Shown here: in pieces, positions 36,727 to 45,758 of the stretch | How the letters are laid out: each line of letters opens with the position of its first letter | Numbering within the stretch: position 1 is the first letter of the stretch | NCBI RefSeq assembly: GCF_000834635.1 | Contig: NZ_JXQV01000013.1 | Span: forward strand, 62,001 to 126,000 | Direction of reading: 5' to 3' | Source of the DNA: Agrobacterium tumefaciens | Lineage (GTDB): Bacteria > Pseudomonadota > Alphaproteobacteria > Rhizobiales > Rhizobiaceae | DNA length: 64,000 nucleotides | Notes under the pieces: generated by a model | Seen by the model: only the letters and a program-made list of their open reading frames with translations | Databases searched by the model: none | Told to the model about the DNA's origin: nothing | Translations under genes and position numbers: made by a program

Positions 36727-36759
36727 GCGGAGCCCCCAACGTTTATTTGAGGGCTCCGC
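36727..36759. terminator. Hairpin between convergent esterase-like gene and ppx
   Basis: A 9-bp stem (GCGGAGCCC/GGGCTCCGC, 15-base loop) lies in the 54-base space between two convergent genes. It has no clean T-run, so it is probably a weak bidirectional terminator. Confidence 0.55.
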
Positions 36760-36770
36760 ATCAAATTCCA

Positions 36771-38291
36771 TCACTCGAAAACGAATGCCAGCTTTTTGCC
36801 TGTCAGCTTCGAAAGTTGCTGCAACCTACCCTCGAGCCTCTCGCCAGCAAAATCGCAATATTCATGCGGAACGACGAATTCGAGATCTATACCGTCCTGC
36901 TCGGACCGGCGAAACTTCAGGTGATCGACAACGCCCGGCATGGATGCGGAAAACAGGTAGATGACCCGCAGCAGACCACCCAGCAGCTTCGCAAGCTCCT
37001 GCATTCTCTCACCCGCAATCGATGTCAGGTGTTCGGTCGTCCCATTGTCGTTGAGGCCTTCGAAGCGATAATAATTCGCAAGCGCGATGTAGGCGCGACC
37101 GGGATGGGTGATGGCGATGAAAGACGAATGCGCGATGATGTTGAGCGCCTGCAATCCGCGATAATCGGGATGGGCGCGCCAGCTGATATCAGCCAGAAGG
37201 CACGCAGCCTGGCGATACCGCGCCTCGTCCTCGGTCTCATCGATACCAAAAATCGGCACTGTCCGCCCGCTCCAATCCGCTAGCTCGCGTGCGTGTTCTG
37301 GTGATCTGGCGCGAAGGATTGCCAACTCATCTGCAACGACAAGAAGGGGATCCGACGCCTGCTCAGTCTCGGGCAGCAACGAATAGAGATAGCCTTCACG
37401 GACGCCCTGAGCGGAAAACGCGATCTTTGCCGGCTTCATTGCTTCCAGCACTTCGCGCATGGCGACAGCACCAAAGGGTAGCAGCGTGCGGCGGTTTTTT
37501 GATACCGCCTGCCAGGCAGGGTCCTTGCTGTCCTTGGAGGCAATGACCTCGTCCAAAAAGCTCAGCATATCCGCGAGCGGCAATTCATAGCCCTGCATCA
37601 TGTGCAGAGGGTAGCCGGTGATTTCCATGTGCAGCTTGGCAATGTTACGCCATGTGCCGCCGACCGCGTAGAATGTGCGCCCCTCGCCTTTTGCAAGCAG
37701 CTTTGCCGTCTTGACCTGCTTTTTCGTGTAGGCCGCAGCCTTCTCGATGGAGCCGCCCGAATGTTCCGACAATCGCAAGCCGCCCAGCGGCAGGGTGATA
37801 CCATCGCCGCAATTTTTGCCCCTAATATCGATCAATTCCAGCGAACCGCCACCCAGATCACCGGCAATGCCATCAGCATCGTGGAAACCGCTGATTACGC
37901 CATAGGCGGAATAGAGCGCTTCCTTTTCACCGGAGAGAACCTCGATCTCGCAGCCGAGAATGCTTTCAGCATCGCGAATGAAATCGGGACCGTTGGATGC
38001 TTCACGGGCGGCGGCGGTGGCAAGCACATAGAGCTGTTTCGCCTGGGCCTGTTCCGAAAGAGCACGGAAGCGGCGCAACGCCGCCAGCGCACGCGTCACG
38101 CCCTCTTCATCCATGCGCCCGGTCAATGCGAGGCCTTTACCTAGGCCGCACAGGACTTTTTCATTGAAAAGCACCGCTGGGGCGCGCGAGAGTCCCTCAT
38201 ATACGACGAGACGAACGGAGTTCGAACCAATGTCTATGACGGAAACGGGGGCGAGACCAGTAAGGCGCCCCTGTGCTTCTGATCGTGTCAT
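36771..38291 (-). CDS. ppx: Exopolyphosphatase (Ppx/GppA family)
   Basis: The 506-residue product removes terminal phosphate from polyphosphate and may also act on pppGpp. The actin-like ATPase fold is visible: [15 protein letters not shown] near residue 18, the catalytic region around [15 protein letters not shown], and the phosphate loop [13 protein letters not shown]. The C-terminal HD-like region includes the block [21 protein letters not shown]. Its start overlaps the stop of ppk by four bases (ATGA), so the two opposing enzymes of polyphosphate metabolism are translationally coupled. Confidence 0.93.
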   Translation of the reverse strand: MTRSEAQGRLTGLAPVSVIDIGSNSVRLVVYEGLSRAPAVLFNEKVLCGLGKGLALTGRMDEEGVTRALAALRRFRALSEQAQAKQLYVLATAAAREASNGPDFIRDAESILGCEIEVLSGEKEALYSAYGVISGFHDADGIAGDLGGGSLELIDIRGKNCGDGITLPLGGLRLSEHSGGSIEKAAAYTKKQVKTAKLLAKGEGRTFYAVGGTWRNIAKLHMEITGYPLHMMQGYELPLADMLSFLDEVIASKDSKDPAWQAVSKNRRTLLPFGAVAMREVLEAMKPAKIAFSAQGVREGYLYSLLPETEQASDPLLVVADELAILRARSPEHARELADWSGRTVPIFGIDETEDEARYRQAACLLADISWRAHPDYRGLQALNIIAHSSFIAITHPGRAYIALANYYRFEGLNDNGTTEHLTSIAGERMQELAKLLGGLLRVIYLFSASMPGVVDHLKFRRSEQDGIDLEFVVPHEYCDFAGERLEGRLQQLSKLTGKKLAFVFE

Positions 38292-40489
38292 TCAGCCTGT
38301 TTCTTGCGGGCAGAGACCAGCCCGGCAATCAGTTTGGGCGCACTGGATTTCAAGGCTTCACCACGTCCCGACAGGCTTGGATTGGTCATGAAATAGTGCT
38401 GCGCGTTGAACGGTTCCTCGCCTTTGCGCACCTCGATGCGCCTAGACGTACCGTCCGGCAGTATCTCGTAGCTCTGCTGGTTGTCAATGAGATTGCCCAG
38501 CATGATCTGCGAAAGAACCTGCTCGTGCACAGTGGGATTGACCAACGGCACCATGGTTTCAACCCGGCGATCCAAGTTGCGTGGCATCATGTCGGCCGAT
38601 CCGATGTAGACCAGCGCCTTGTCGGAAGGCAGGCCATGGCCGTTGCCGAAGCAGAAGATGCGGCTATGCTCGAGGAAGCGTCCGACGATGGATTTCACGC
38701 GGATATTGTCGGACAGGCCCGGCACCTGCGGGCGCAGGCAGCAGATGCCACGAATGACCAGATCGATCTCCACACCGGCTTCACTGGCGCGATAGAGCGA
38801 GTCGATGATTTCAGGATCCACAAGCGAGTTCATCTTCATCCAGATTGCCGCTGGAGCACCATTTCTGGCGTGTTCCGCTTCATCATTGATGTGCTTGAGA
38901 ATGCGCGAGCGCATCGTATAGGGCGAAACCGCCAGCTTCATGCCCTCTTCAGGCTCACCGTAACCGGTGATGAAGTTGAAGATGTTCGCCATATCATGCG
39001 CGATCTTCGGATTGCAGGTGAAGAACGACAGGTCTGTATACACCTTGGCAGTGACCGGGTGATAGTTACCGGTGCCGAGGTGGCAATAGGTCCGTAGCTT
39101 GCCATCTTCACGGCGCACGACCATGGACATCTTGGAGTGGGTCTTGAGTTCGATGAAGCCGAAAACGACCTGAACACCGGCGCGTTCCAGATCTCGCGCC
39201 CAACGAATATTCGCCTCTTCGTCGAAACGAGCCTTCAATTCCACCAGCGCGGTCACCGACTTGCCAGCATCGGCAGCATCGATCAATGCGCGAACGATCG
39301 GGCTATCATTAGAAGTGCGGTAGAGCGTCTGCTTGATGGCGAGAACGTCGGGGTCACGTGCCGCCTGCAACAGGAACTGCACGACAACGTCAAAGCTCTC
39401 ATAAGGGTGGTGAACCACCATGTCCTTTTCGCGAATGGCCGCAAGGCAGTCGCCAGCATGTTCACGCACACGCTCCGGGAAGCGGGCATTGTATGGTTCG
39501 AACTTCAGGTCATCACGCGGTGCCTTGACGATTTCCGAGATTGTGTTCAGCGCCAAGAGGCCCGGCAGAACCGCGACGCGATTGTCCGGCACACCCAGTT
39601 CGTGAACAACGAACTGGCGCAAAGATGGAGGCATTTCACTGTCGGTCTCGATGCGGATAACCGAGCCGCGACGGCGGCGCTTCAGCGCGCTTTCAAAGTA
39701 GCGGACGAGATCTTCCGCCTCTTCCTCAAGCTCGATATCGCTGTCACGGATAATGCGGAACGTGCCGAAGCCACGCACCGTGTAGCCGGGATAGAGCCTG
39801 TGGATGAACAGGCCAACCACGTCTTCCAGCGTGATATAGCGGATCGCGCCCTTGTCATCCGGCAGACGGATAAAGCGGTCGAGTGCGGGCGGCAGACGCA
39901 GGAGAGCCGTCATCGGCTCGCGGCCATTGACGCTATCGAGCTGCAAGCCCATCGAAAATCCCAGATTGGGGATGAATGGGAAAGGATGCGCCGGATCGAT
40001 CGACAGGGGCGTCAGAACCGGGAAAATCAATGCTTCGAATTCGTTTTCCAGCCAGACCAGATCCTGTTCGGAAAGTGCCGCCGGGCGAACGATATAGATG
40101 TTTTCCTTGCCCAGATATTGCTGGAGAACCGCAAGCGAAGCCTGCTGCTCCATCTGGAGATTGTCGATCTCTTTCAGAATATTTTCAAGCTGCTCGGCGG
40201 GCGTCTTTCCATCCGGCGTCTTGACGGTCACGGACTGGCGAACCTGACCTTCCAGGCCAGCGACGCGCACCATGAAGAATTCATCAAGGTTGGCAGCAGA
40301 AATCGAGAGAAAGCGAAGACGCTCAAGCAGGGGGTGAGCCGTGTTGAGCGTTTCTTCAAGGACGCGGCGGTTGAATTGCAGCCAGGAAAACTCCCGGTTT
40401 ACAAAGCGCGTCGGGCTGTCCCACAGGTCCGCGACCTCTGCTGCTGCCTGCGTGCCATCGTTCGAACCGTCCTGCACTGCCGAATCCAT
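38288..40489 (-). CDS. ppk: Polyphosphate kinase 1
   Basis: PPK1 makes polyphosphate from ATP, bound to the inner membrane. The 733-residue product starts with the N domain ([19 protein letters not shown]), and both active-site histidines are in place: H451 in LKTHSKM (E. coli H435, the phosphorylated residue) and H470 in YCHLGTGN (E. coli H454). The ATG is preceded by GGGGGATATTTT. It lies 152 bases after hdaA and overlaps ppx, consistent with a shared polyphosphate operon. Confidence 0.97.
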   Translation of the reverse strand: MDSAVQDGSNDGTQAAAEVADLWDSPTRFVNREFSWLQFNRRVLEETLNTAHPLLERLRFLSISAANLDEFFMVRVAGLEGQVRQSVTVKTPDGKTPAEQLENILKEIDNLQMEQQASLAVLQQYLGKENIYIVRPAALSEQDLVWLENEFEALIFPVLTPLSIDPAHPFPFIPNLGFSMGLQLDSVNGREPMTALLRLPPALDRFIRLPDDKGAIRYITLEDVVGLFIHRLYPGYTVRGFGTFRIIRDSDIELEEEAEDLVRYFESALKRRRRGSVIRIETDSEMPPSLRQFVVHELGVPDNRVAVLPGLLALNTISEIVKAPRDDLKFEPYNARFPERVREHAGDCLAAIREKDMVVHHPYESFDVVVQFLLQAARDPDVLAIKQTLYRTSNDSPIVRALIDAADAGKSVTALVELKARFDEEANIRWARDLERAGVQVVFGFIELKTHSKMSMVVRREDGKLRTYCHLGTGNYHPVTAKVYTDLSFFTCNPKIAHDMANIFNFITGYGEPEEGMKLAVSPYTMRSRILKHINDEAEHARNGAPAAIWMKMNSLVDPEIIDSLYRASEAGVEIDLVIRGICCLRPQVPGLSDNIRVKSIVGRFLEHSRIFCFGNGHGLPSDKALVYIGSADMMPRNLDRRVETMVPLVNPTVHEQVLSQIMLGNLIDNQQSYEILPDGTSRRIEVRKGEEPFNAQHYFMTNPSLSGRGEALKSSAPKLIAGLVSARKKQAE

Positions 40490-40641
40490 AAAATATCCCC
40501 CGCCCTTTAAAACCGGTTTCCCGAGGCCATGGCAGGACTAAGCCTGCAATGCTCTAGGTCTTGTTGAAGCATCGGGGCGATTGATAACCGCTTTCCGATG
40601 CCTACAGCCCGTATAACAGTTTGACGACGGAACTGTGACAG

Positions 40642-41355
40642 TCAATCATCGTCCACATCGCTACCCAGTTCAGTCAGCACTTCTGCCGCCATTGCCCGGC
40701 TGATCCGCGCTCCCCGTGCCAGTCCCAAACGATCAAGCCTCTCGACAATCGTCTGCGCCGTATCCAGAGAACGCTCCATCCTCGCAACGATATAGCTGAC
40801 AAGTTTGTCATCTATATAAAGCTGACGGTCCGCAAAGAGTTTCATCAGAATCTGACCCAGCAGATCCTCATCCGGCTCGCCGATCTCCACCACCGTTGCC
40901 GCCTTCAGCCTCGAGCGAAGATCGGGCAAGGTAACGGGCCATAGCGAAGGAGATTCCCGGCTGGTGATCAGCAATGAGGTTCCGTTTTCCCGCACGCTGT
41001 TGATGACGTGAAAAAGCTGCGTATCGTCAAATCCATTGCGATCGGCATCTTCGAACAACACCGGAGCCTTTTCTGCCACACGCGCGGCCTCTGCACCTGC
41101 AACGGGTTGAATTTCGGCGGCACTACTGATGTTTTTCCAGATGCTGGCGAGATGCGATTTCCCCGAGCCCGGCGGCCCGACCAGAACCACAACCGGCGAC
41201 GGCCAGCGCGGCCAGCTGTCCACGATGCTGACAGCCGCATCCAGAGGAGCGGCCACAAGCAGATCGTCACGACCAGTCGCCGTCTGGTGGGAGAAAGCCA
41301 GCGGAAGTTGTTCGGCCTTTGTTTTGATGGCGCCGGGCTTGTTTCTATCGCTCAT
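40642..41355 (-). CDS. hdaA: DnaA regulatory inactivator, HdaA-like
   Basis: The 237-residue product is an AAA+ protein related to the DnaA ATPase domain without a DNA-binding part. A clamp-binding motif QLPLAF is at residues 16-21 and Walker A GPPGSGKSH near residue 60. In Caulobacter, HdaA binds the replication clamp through such a motif and triggers ATP hydrolysis on DnaA to stop re-initiation. It is separated from the upstream permease gene by three bases. The Walker B stretch VLFEDADR is present but is less canonical than in DnaA. Confidence 0.88.
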   Translation of the reverse strand: MSDRNKPGAIKTKAEQLPLAFSHQTATGRDDLLVAAPLDAAVSIVDSWPRWPSPVVVLVGPPGSGKSHLASIWKNISSAAEIQPVAGAEAARVAEKAPVLFEDADRNGFDDTQLFHVINSVRENGTSLLITSRESPSLWPVTLPDLRSRLKAATVVEIGEPDEDLLGQILMKLFADRQLYIDDKLVSYIVARMERSLDTAQTIVERLDRLGLARGARISRAMAAEVLTELGSDVDDD

Positions 41356-41358
41356 CGT

Positions 41359-42513
41359 CTAGCTCTGAGAATCGATCTTTGTTGGAGGGAGCGCTTTTAC
41401 CTGTTGTCCTGTACCATCCCACGGCAGGTTGGCGGCGCGGCCATGGTACAGATCGCTGTCGAGATAGCGCGAGAGTGCGAAGCGCACCAGCACGCCCATC
41501 GCTGCTGCGGCAGGAACCGCCACAAGCAGGCCGACGAAGCCGAACAGCGCGCCAAATGCGAAGAGAGCAAACATCAGCCAAACGGGGTGCAGACCAACGC
41601 TGCTGCCCACCAGTTTCGGCTGCAGAATATTGCCTTCGATGAACTGACCGGAAAAGAAGACGGCGAGAACCAGAATGACATCAACATAGTCAGGCCAGAA
41701 CTGAACGAGCGCCACGCCGACGGCCAGCACAAGCCCGATCATGGACCCGACATAGGGAATGAAGCTGATGGCACCTGCAAACAGGCCGATCAGAAGGCCG
41801 AAATTCAGACCGACAAGCGACAGACCGACACCATAGTAAACGCCGAGAATGATGCAGAGAGAACCCTGACCACGGATAAAGCCTGCAATCGTCTTATCCA
41901 TGTCGCGGGCAATCTGGCGAACGGTTGATACGTGGTCACGCGGAATCCAGCCGTCGACCTTTTCGATCATCCGGTCCCAGTCCAGCAGCAGGTAAAACGC
42001 GACAACAGGCGTCACCACAAGCAGCGACATGACATCCACCAGCGACTTGCCAGAATTCCATATCTGCGTGAGCAGCGTGCCGATGAAGCCCGCCCCTTCC
42101 GCCAGCAACTTCGAGAAGTTTTCCTTGACCGTATCGATCTGCGTGCTGACCCAGCCCGGCAGAAGATTGCTATCGGCCCCGGCGATCAGTTGCTGAAGCG
42201 AGGAGATATATTGCGGAATGCGCGTGATGAATTCCGATGCCTGCGCGGCCACCAATGGAATGATGATGATGAGCGATAGTGCAAATACAAGCACAAAGGA
42301 CACGAGGATCATGATGCTCGCCATCATGCGGCTCAAGCCCCTGCGTTCCAGCCAGTCTGCAATAGGATCAAGAAAGTAAGCGAGCGCCATTCCAGCCACG
42401 AAGGGCAGCAGAATGGAGCTGAACACCATCAGGAACAGCACGAAAACAGCGAGCGCACCGAGCCAGAAAAAAACCTGACGTCTCAGATTCATGCCTCTGA
42501 TATGTGGTTGCAT
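41359..42513 (-). CDS. AI-2E/PerM family membrane transporter
   Basis: The 384-residue protein has about eight membrane segments and the family pattern: an N-terminal helix pair (FLMVFSSILLPFVAGMALAYFLDPI), a long periplasmic helical stretch, and the C-terminal core GAISFIPYVGSMIG and FIEGNILQPKLVGSSVGLHPV. Members export autoinducer-2, sodium or other small molecules; the substrate cannot be told. RBS GGAGCAGGCG precedes ATG 42513. The same gene next to hdaA is a common alphaproteobacterial arrangement. Confidence 0.87.
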   Translation of the reverse strand: MQPHIRGMNLRRQVFFWLGALAVFVLFLMVFSSILLPFVAGMALAYFLDPIADWLERRGLSRMMASIMILVSFVLVFALSLIIIIPLVAAQASEFITRIPQYISSLQQLIAGADSNLLPGWVSTQIDTVKENFSKLLAEGAGFIGTLLTQIWNSGKSLVDVMSLLVVTPVVAFYLLLDWDRMIEKVDGWIPRDHVSTVRQIARDMDKTIAGFIRGQGSLCIILGVYYGVGLSLVGLNFGLLIGLFAGAISFIPYVGSMIGLVLAVGVALVQFWPDYVDVILVLAVFFSGQFIEGNILQPKLVGSSVGLHPVWLMFALFAFGALFGFVGLLVAVPAAAAMGVLVRFALSRYLDSDLYHGRAANLPWDGTGQQVKALPPTKIDSQS

Positions 42514-42752
42514 CGCCTGCTCCTTATTAAGCGCCCGTGGTCATAACGCCTTGGTCAGGAGATAGGACGCGTGGGCTGGACTGGTCAAGTGTCGCATGTT
42601 CGTCAATTTCGCCAAGGCCGAGCTTTCCCATAACAATACGGCTAAAACAGCCAAAAGGCGTGAAAAACATGCCTTTTGCGATGCTCATACTTGCATCGTC
42701 ATCCGTCTCATGCGAATGGCGACGCCAAACGGAACGAGTGGAGACAAGAGCC

Positions 42753-43826
42753 ATGAGCGAGCAAGGCAAGAACGGTCTTACCTACAGCGATGCAGGCGTA
42801 GACATCGACGCCGGAAATCTGATGGTCGAGAAGATCAAGCCTGCGGTGCGCTCCACCCGTCGCCCCGGCGCCGATGGTGAAATTGGCGGCTTCGGCGGCT
42901 TGTTCGATCTGAAGGCTGCGGGCTTCAAGGACCCGGTCCTCGTGGCTGCCAATGATGGCGTCGGAACCAAGCTGAAGATCGCCATCGATGCCGATTATCA
43001 CGACACGGTCGGTATTGATCTCGTCGCCATGTGCGTCAACGATCTGGTCGTACAGGGTGCTGAACCGCTCTTCTTCCTCGACTACTTCGCCACCGGCAAG
43101 CTCGATCCCGATCAGGGCGCTGCTATCGTCAACGGTATTGCCGCTGGCTGCCGGGAATCCGGTTGCGCGCTGATTGGTGGCGAAACCGCGGAAATGCCGG
43201 GCATGTATTCGCATGGCGACTATGACCTTGCAGGCTTTGCAGTAGGCGCGGCCGAACGCGGCCAGCTTCTGCCAGCCGGCGACATTGCCGAAGGCGATGT
43301 CATTCTGGGTCTCGCGTCGTCCGGCGTGCATTCCAACGGCTTCTCGCTGGTGCGCAAGATCGTCACTCTTTCCGGCCTTGGCTGGGATGCAGCCGCTCCC
43401 TTCGCTGAAGGTCAGAAGCTGGGCGAAGCCCTGCTCACGCCGACACGCATCTACGTCAAACCGCTGCTCAAGGCCATCCGCGAAACCGGTGCCCTGAAGG
43501 CGCTGGCCCACATTACCGGCGGTGGTTTCCCCGAGAATATTCCGCGTGTTCTGCCAAAGCATCTGGCGGCTGAAATCGATCTGGCTGCCATCAAGGTTCC
43601 CGCCGTCTTCTCATGGCTCGCCAAGACAGGTGGCGTGGCGCAGAATGAAATGCTGCGCACCTTCAACTGCGGCGTCGGCATGATTGTTGTGGTTTCCGCT
43701 GAAAACGCACAGACGGTAACGGACGCGCTGACAGCAGAAGGCGAAACCGTGTTTCCGCTGGGCCGCATGGTCGCGCGCGAAGATGCGGCACATGGCACGA
43801 TCTACAAGGGCACTCTTAGCCTATGA
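42753..43826 (+). CDS. purM: Phosphoribosylformylglycinamidine cyclo-ligase
   Basis: PurM (AIR synthetase) closes the imidazole ring in step five of purine synthesis. The 357-residue product has the ATP-site block [14 protein letters not shown], the metal/phosphate loop [12 protein letters not shown] and the C-terminal [14 protein letters not shown] chose ATG 42753 ([18 protein letters not shown]), the family's usual start, over an upstream extension. It overlaps purN by four bases and starts 239 bases from the divergent permease gene. Confidence 0.97.
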   Translation: MSEQGKNGLTYSDAGVDIDAGNLMVEKIKPAVRSTRRPGADGEIGGFGGLFDLKAAGFKDPVLVAANDGVGTKLKIAIDADYHDTVGIDLVAMCVNDLVVQGAEPLFFLDYFATGKLDPDQGAAIVNGIAAGCRESGCALIGGETAEMPGMYSHGDYDLAGFAVGAAERGQLLPAGDIAEGDVILGLASSGVHSNGFSLVRKIVTLSGLGWDAAAPFAEGQKLGEALLTPTRIYVKPLLKAIRETGALKALAHITGGGFPENIPRVLPKHLAAEIDLAAIKVPAVFSWLAKTGGVAQNEMLRTFNCGVGMIVVVSAENAQTVTDALTAEGETVFPLGRMVAREDAAHGTIYKGTLSL

Positions 43827-44497
43827 GAGCCGGGCCTATAAGCATTGCCCCTGCCCGCAAGCGCGTCGTCGTTTTCATTTCCGGCAGCGGCTCCAACATG
43901 ATGGCGCTGGCGCAAGCCTGCCAGGCGCCGGATTTTCCGGCGGAAATCGCATGCGTCATTTCCGACAAGGCGACGGCGGGCGGGCTGGCCAAGGCGCAAT
44001 CCCTCGGCATTCCCACACTCGTCTTCGAGCGCAAAATTTACTCGACCAAGACCGAACATGAGCAAGCCATATTGGCCGCGCTCGGTGAAATCGATCCTGA
44101 TATCATCTGTCTTGCGGGCTACATGCGGCTGATCTCAGGCGACTTCATCGCGCCCTATGCTGGCCGCATCATCAACATCCATCCATCTATCCTGCCACTT
44201 TTCCCAGGCCTTCACACCCATGAACGCGCCATTGAAAGCGGCATGAAGATCACCGGCTGCACGGTTCATTTCGTGACCGAAGGCATAGATGAAGGCCCGG
44301 TCATCGGCCAGGCCGCCGTACCGGTGCTGGTGGATGACACCGCCGAGACGCTTGCCGCACGCGTTCTGACCATCGAGCATCAGCTCTATCCGCTGACGCT
44401 CAGGCTTCTGGCCGAAGGCAAGGTTCGGATGGAAGATGGCAAGGCTGTTCGCAGCAACGACGCCTGCGCAGCCACACAGCAGCTGCTCTCGGCCTGA
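43823..44497 (+). CDS. purN: Phosphoribosylglycinamide formyltransferase
   Basis: PurN transfers a formyl group from N10-formyl-tetrahydrofolate to GAR, step three of purine synthesis. The 224-residue product has the N-terminal [15 protein letters not shown] loop and the catalytic block [14 protein letters not shown], where Asn and His match E. coli N106 and H108, followed by the catalytic Asp in [11 protein letters not shown]. It overlaps the purM stop (ATGA). A weak CGGC/GCCG stem with a seven-T run lies just after the stop. Confidence 0.97.
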   Translation: MRAGPISIAPARKRVVVFISGSGSNMMALAQACQAPDFPAEIACVISDKATAGGLAKAQSLGIPTLVFERKIYSTKTEHEQAILAALGEIDPDIICLAGYMRLISGDFIAPYAGRIINIHPSILPLFPGLHTHERAIESGMKITGCTVHFVTEGIDEGPVIGQAAVPVLVDDTAETLAARVLTIEHQLYPLTLRLLAEGKVRMEDGKAVRSNDACAATQQLLSA

Positions 44498-44535
44498 TCG
44501 CTCACCCGGCCGTCTGCCGCCGAGCTTTTTTTAGT

Positions 44536-45141
44536 TCATAATTGCTGCCGGTTCAGCATCGCCCATTGCAGCAGAATGATCGTCTTGGCGTCAGTGATGC
44601 CGCCTGTCGTGATCATCCCGAACGCATCGTCCAGAGGAATGGTGAGAACCTCGATGTCCTCCCCTTCCGTATCGAGACCGCCGCCAACCCCTGCTTTCTC
44701 ATCGAGATCGATGCGCGCGTAAAATAGTGCGACTTTTTCCGTCAGCGTGCCGGGGCTGGCATAGGTTTCGAAGAGATATTGCACCTCTTTAACGGCATAG
44801 CCGGTTTCTTCCATCGCCTCACGGCGGATGGCCTCATCGGGTTGGTCGTCGTCGATAAGGCCTGCGGGAACCTCCAGCATGAAGCTGGGGTCACCATTCA
44901 CGAAGGCCCCCGGGCGAAATTGCCGGACGAGGACGATGGCGTCTTTTTGCGGATCGAAAAGCAGGATAGCGGTGGCGCTCCCGTGGTCGTGCACTTCGCG
45001 GTCGATGCGGATGACACGACCATCCGGCATTTTCTGATCGAAGATCAAAGTCTGGAGGTGTACGAAACGCTTCCAGACCGTCTCTTTCGAGACGAGCTTT
45101 ACCCTGTCTTCATCACGCGTTGCCGTCGTTCTTTCGTCCAC
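44536..45141 (-). CDS. NUDIX hydrolase, second of a tandem pair
   Basis: The protein (201 residues from the start chosen here) has the NUDIX box GLIDDDQPDEAIRREAMEETG and the N-terminal pattern of GDP-mannose/ADP-ribose pyrophosphatases (NudK/NudF type: ILLFDPQKDAIVLVRQFRPGAFVNG). I chose GTG 45141 because GGAG lies six bases upstream; an ATG at 45195 would overlap the previous gene by 37 bases and lacks such a site. It is paralogous along its whole length to the gene before it. Confidence 0.82.
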   Translation of the reverse strand: MDERTTATRDEDRVKLVSKETVWKRFVHLQTLIFDQKMPDGRVIRIDREVHDHGSATAILLFDPQKDAIVLVRQFRPGAFVNGDPSFMLEVPAGLIDDDQPDEAIRREAMEETGYAVKEVQYLFETYASPGTLTEKVALFYARIDLDEKAGVGGGLDTEGEDIEVLTIPLDDAFGMITTGGITDAKTIILLQWAMLNRQQL

Positions 45142-45158
45142 ATCAAACTCCGTGAGAT

Positions 45159-45755
45159 TTATGACGTCAGTGATGCCCGGTTGAGAGCAGCCCATTGCAG
45201 CAGCATGATGGTCTTGCCATCGCAGATATCGCCGTTTTCGATCATTTTCATAGCGTCATCCAGCGGAACCACGACGACTTCGATGTCCTCATCCTCATGG
45301 TCGGCACCGCCGCCCTCTTCGATGCGGTCGGATGCGTCAACGATCGCCGCGAAGAAATGCAGGATTTCGGTGACTGAGCCGGGCGACATGAAGGATTTGA
45401 ACAGGAAACGCGTGTCGCGCAGCTTGTAGCCGGTTTCTTCCATCACTTCGCGCGCGATGGCGTCTGCCGGATTATCGCCATCCAGAAGGCCAGCAGGCGT
45501 TTCCAGCAGCCAGCCATGGTAGCCGTTGACATAGGTCGGCACCCTGAACTGACGAACCAGGATGACGCTGTCAATCTTCGGATCGTAGAGCAGAATAGTC
45601 GCGCCGTTGCCGCGGTCATAGGCCTCGCGCTTCAGCGTCTTCGTTTCACCCTTCGAGTTGGTGTAATTGTAGGTGATGTTGCGAAGGTGGTACCAGTTCT
45701 TTGAAAGTGTTTCGTCTTTGAGAATTTCAATCGTCACATTATCAAATTTGTGCAT
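45159..45755 (-). CDS. NUDIX hydrolase, first of a tandem pair
   Basis: The 198-residue product has the NUDIX box GLLDGDNPADAIAREVMEETG, and LLYDPKIDSVILVRQFRVPTYVNG before it, as in NudK-type GDP-mannose hydrolases; ADP-ribose is another possible substrate. Both copies keep the full catalytic set. It lies only three bases after the molybdopterin oxidoreductase stop and 17 bases before its paralogue, so all three are read as one unit. Confidence 0.85.
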   Translation of the reverse strand: MHKFDNVTIEILKDETLSKNWYHLRNITYNYTNSKGETKTLKREAYDRGNGATILLYDPKIDSVILVRQFRVPTYVNGYHGWLLETPAGLLDGDNPADAIAREVMEETGYKLRDTRFLFKSFMSPGSVTEILHFFAAIVDASDRIEEGGGADHEDEDIEVVVVPLDDAMKMIENGDICDGKTIMLLQWAALNRASLTS

Positions 45756-45758
45756 GTC

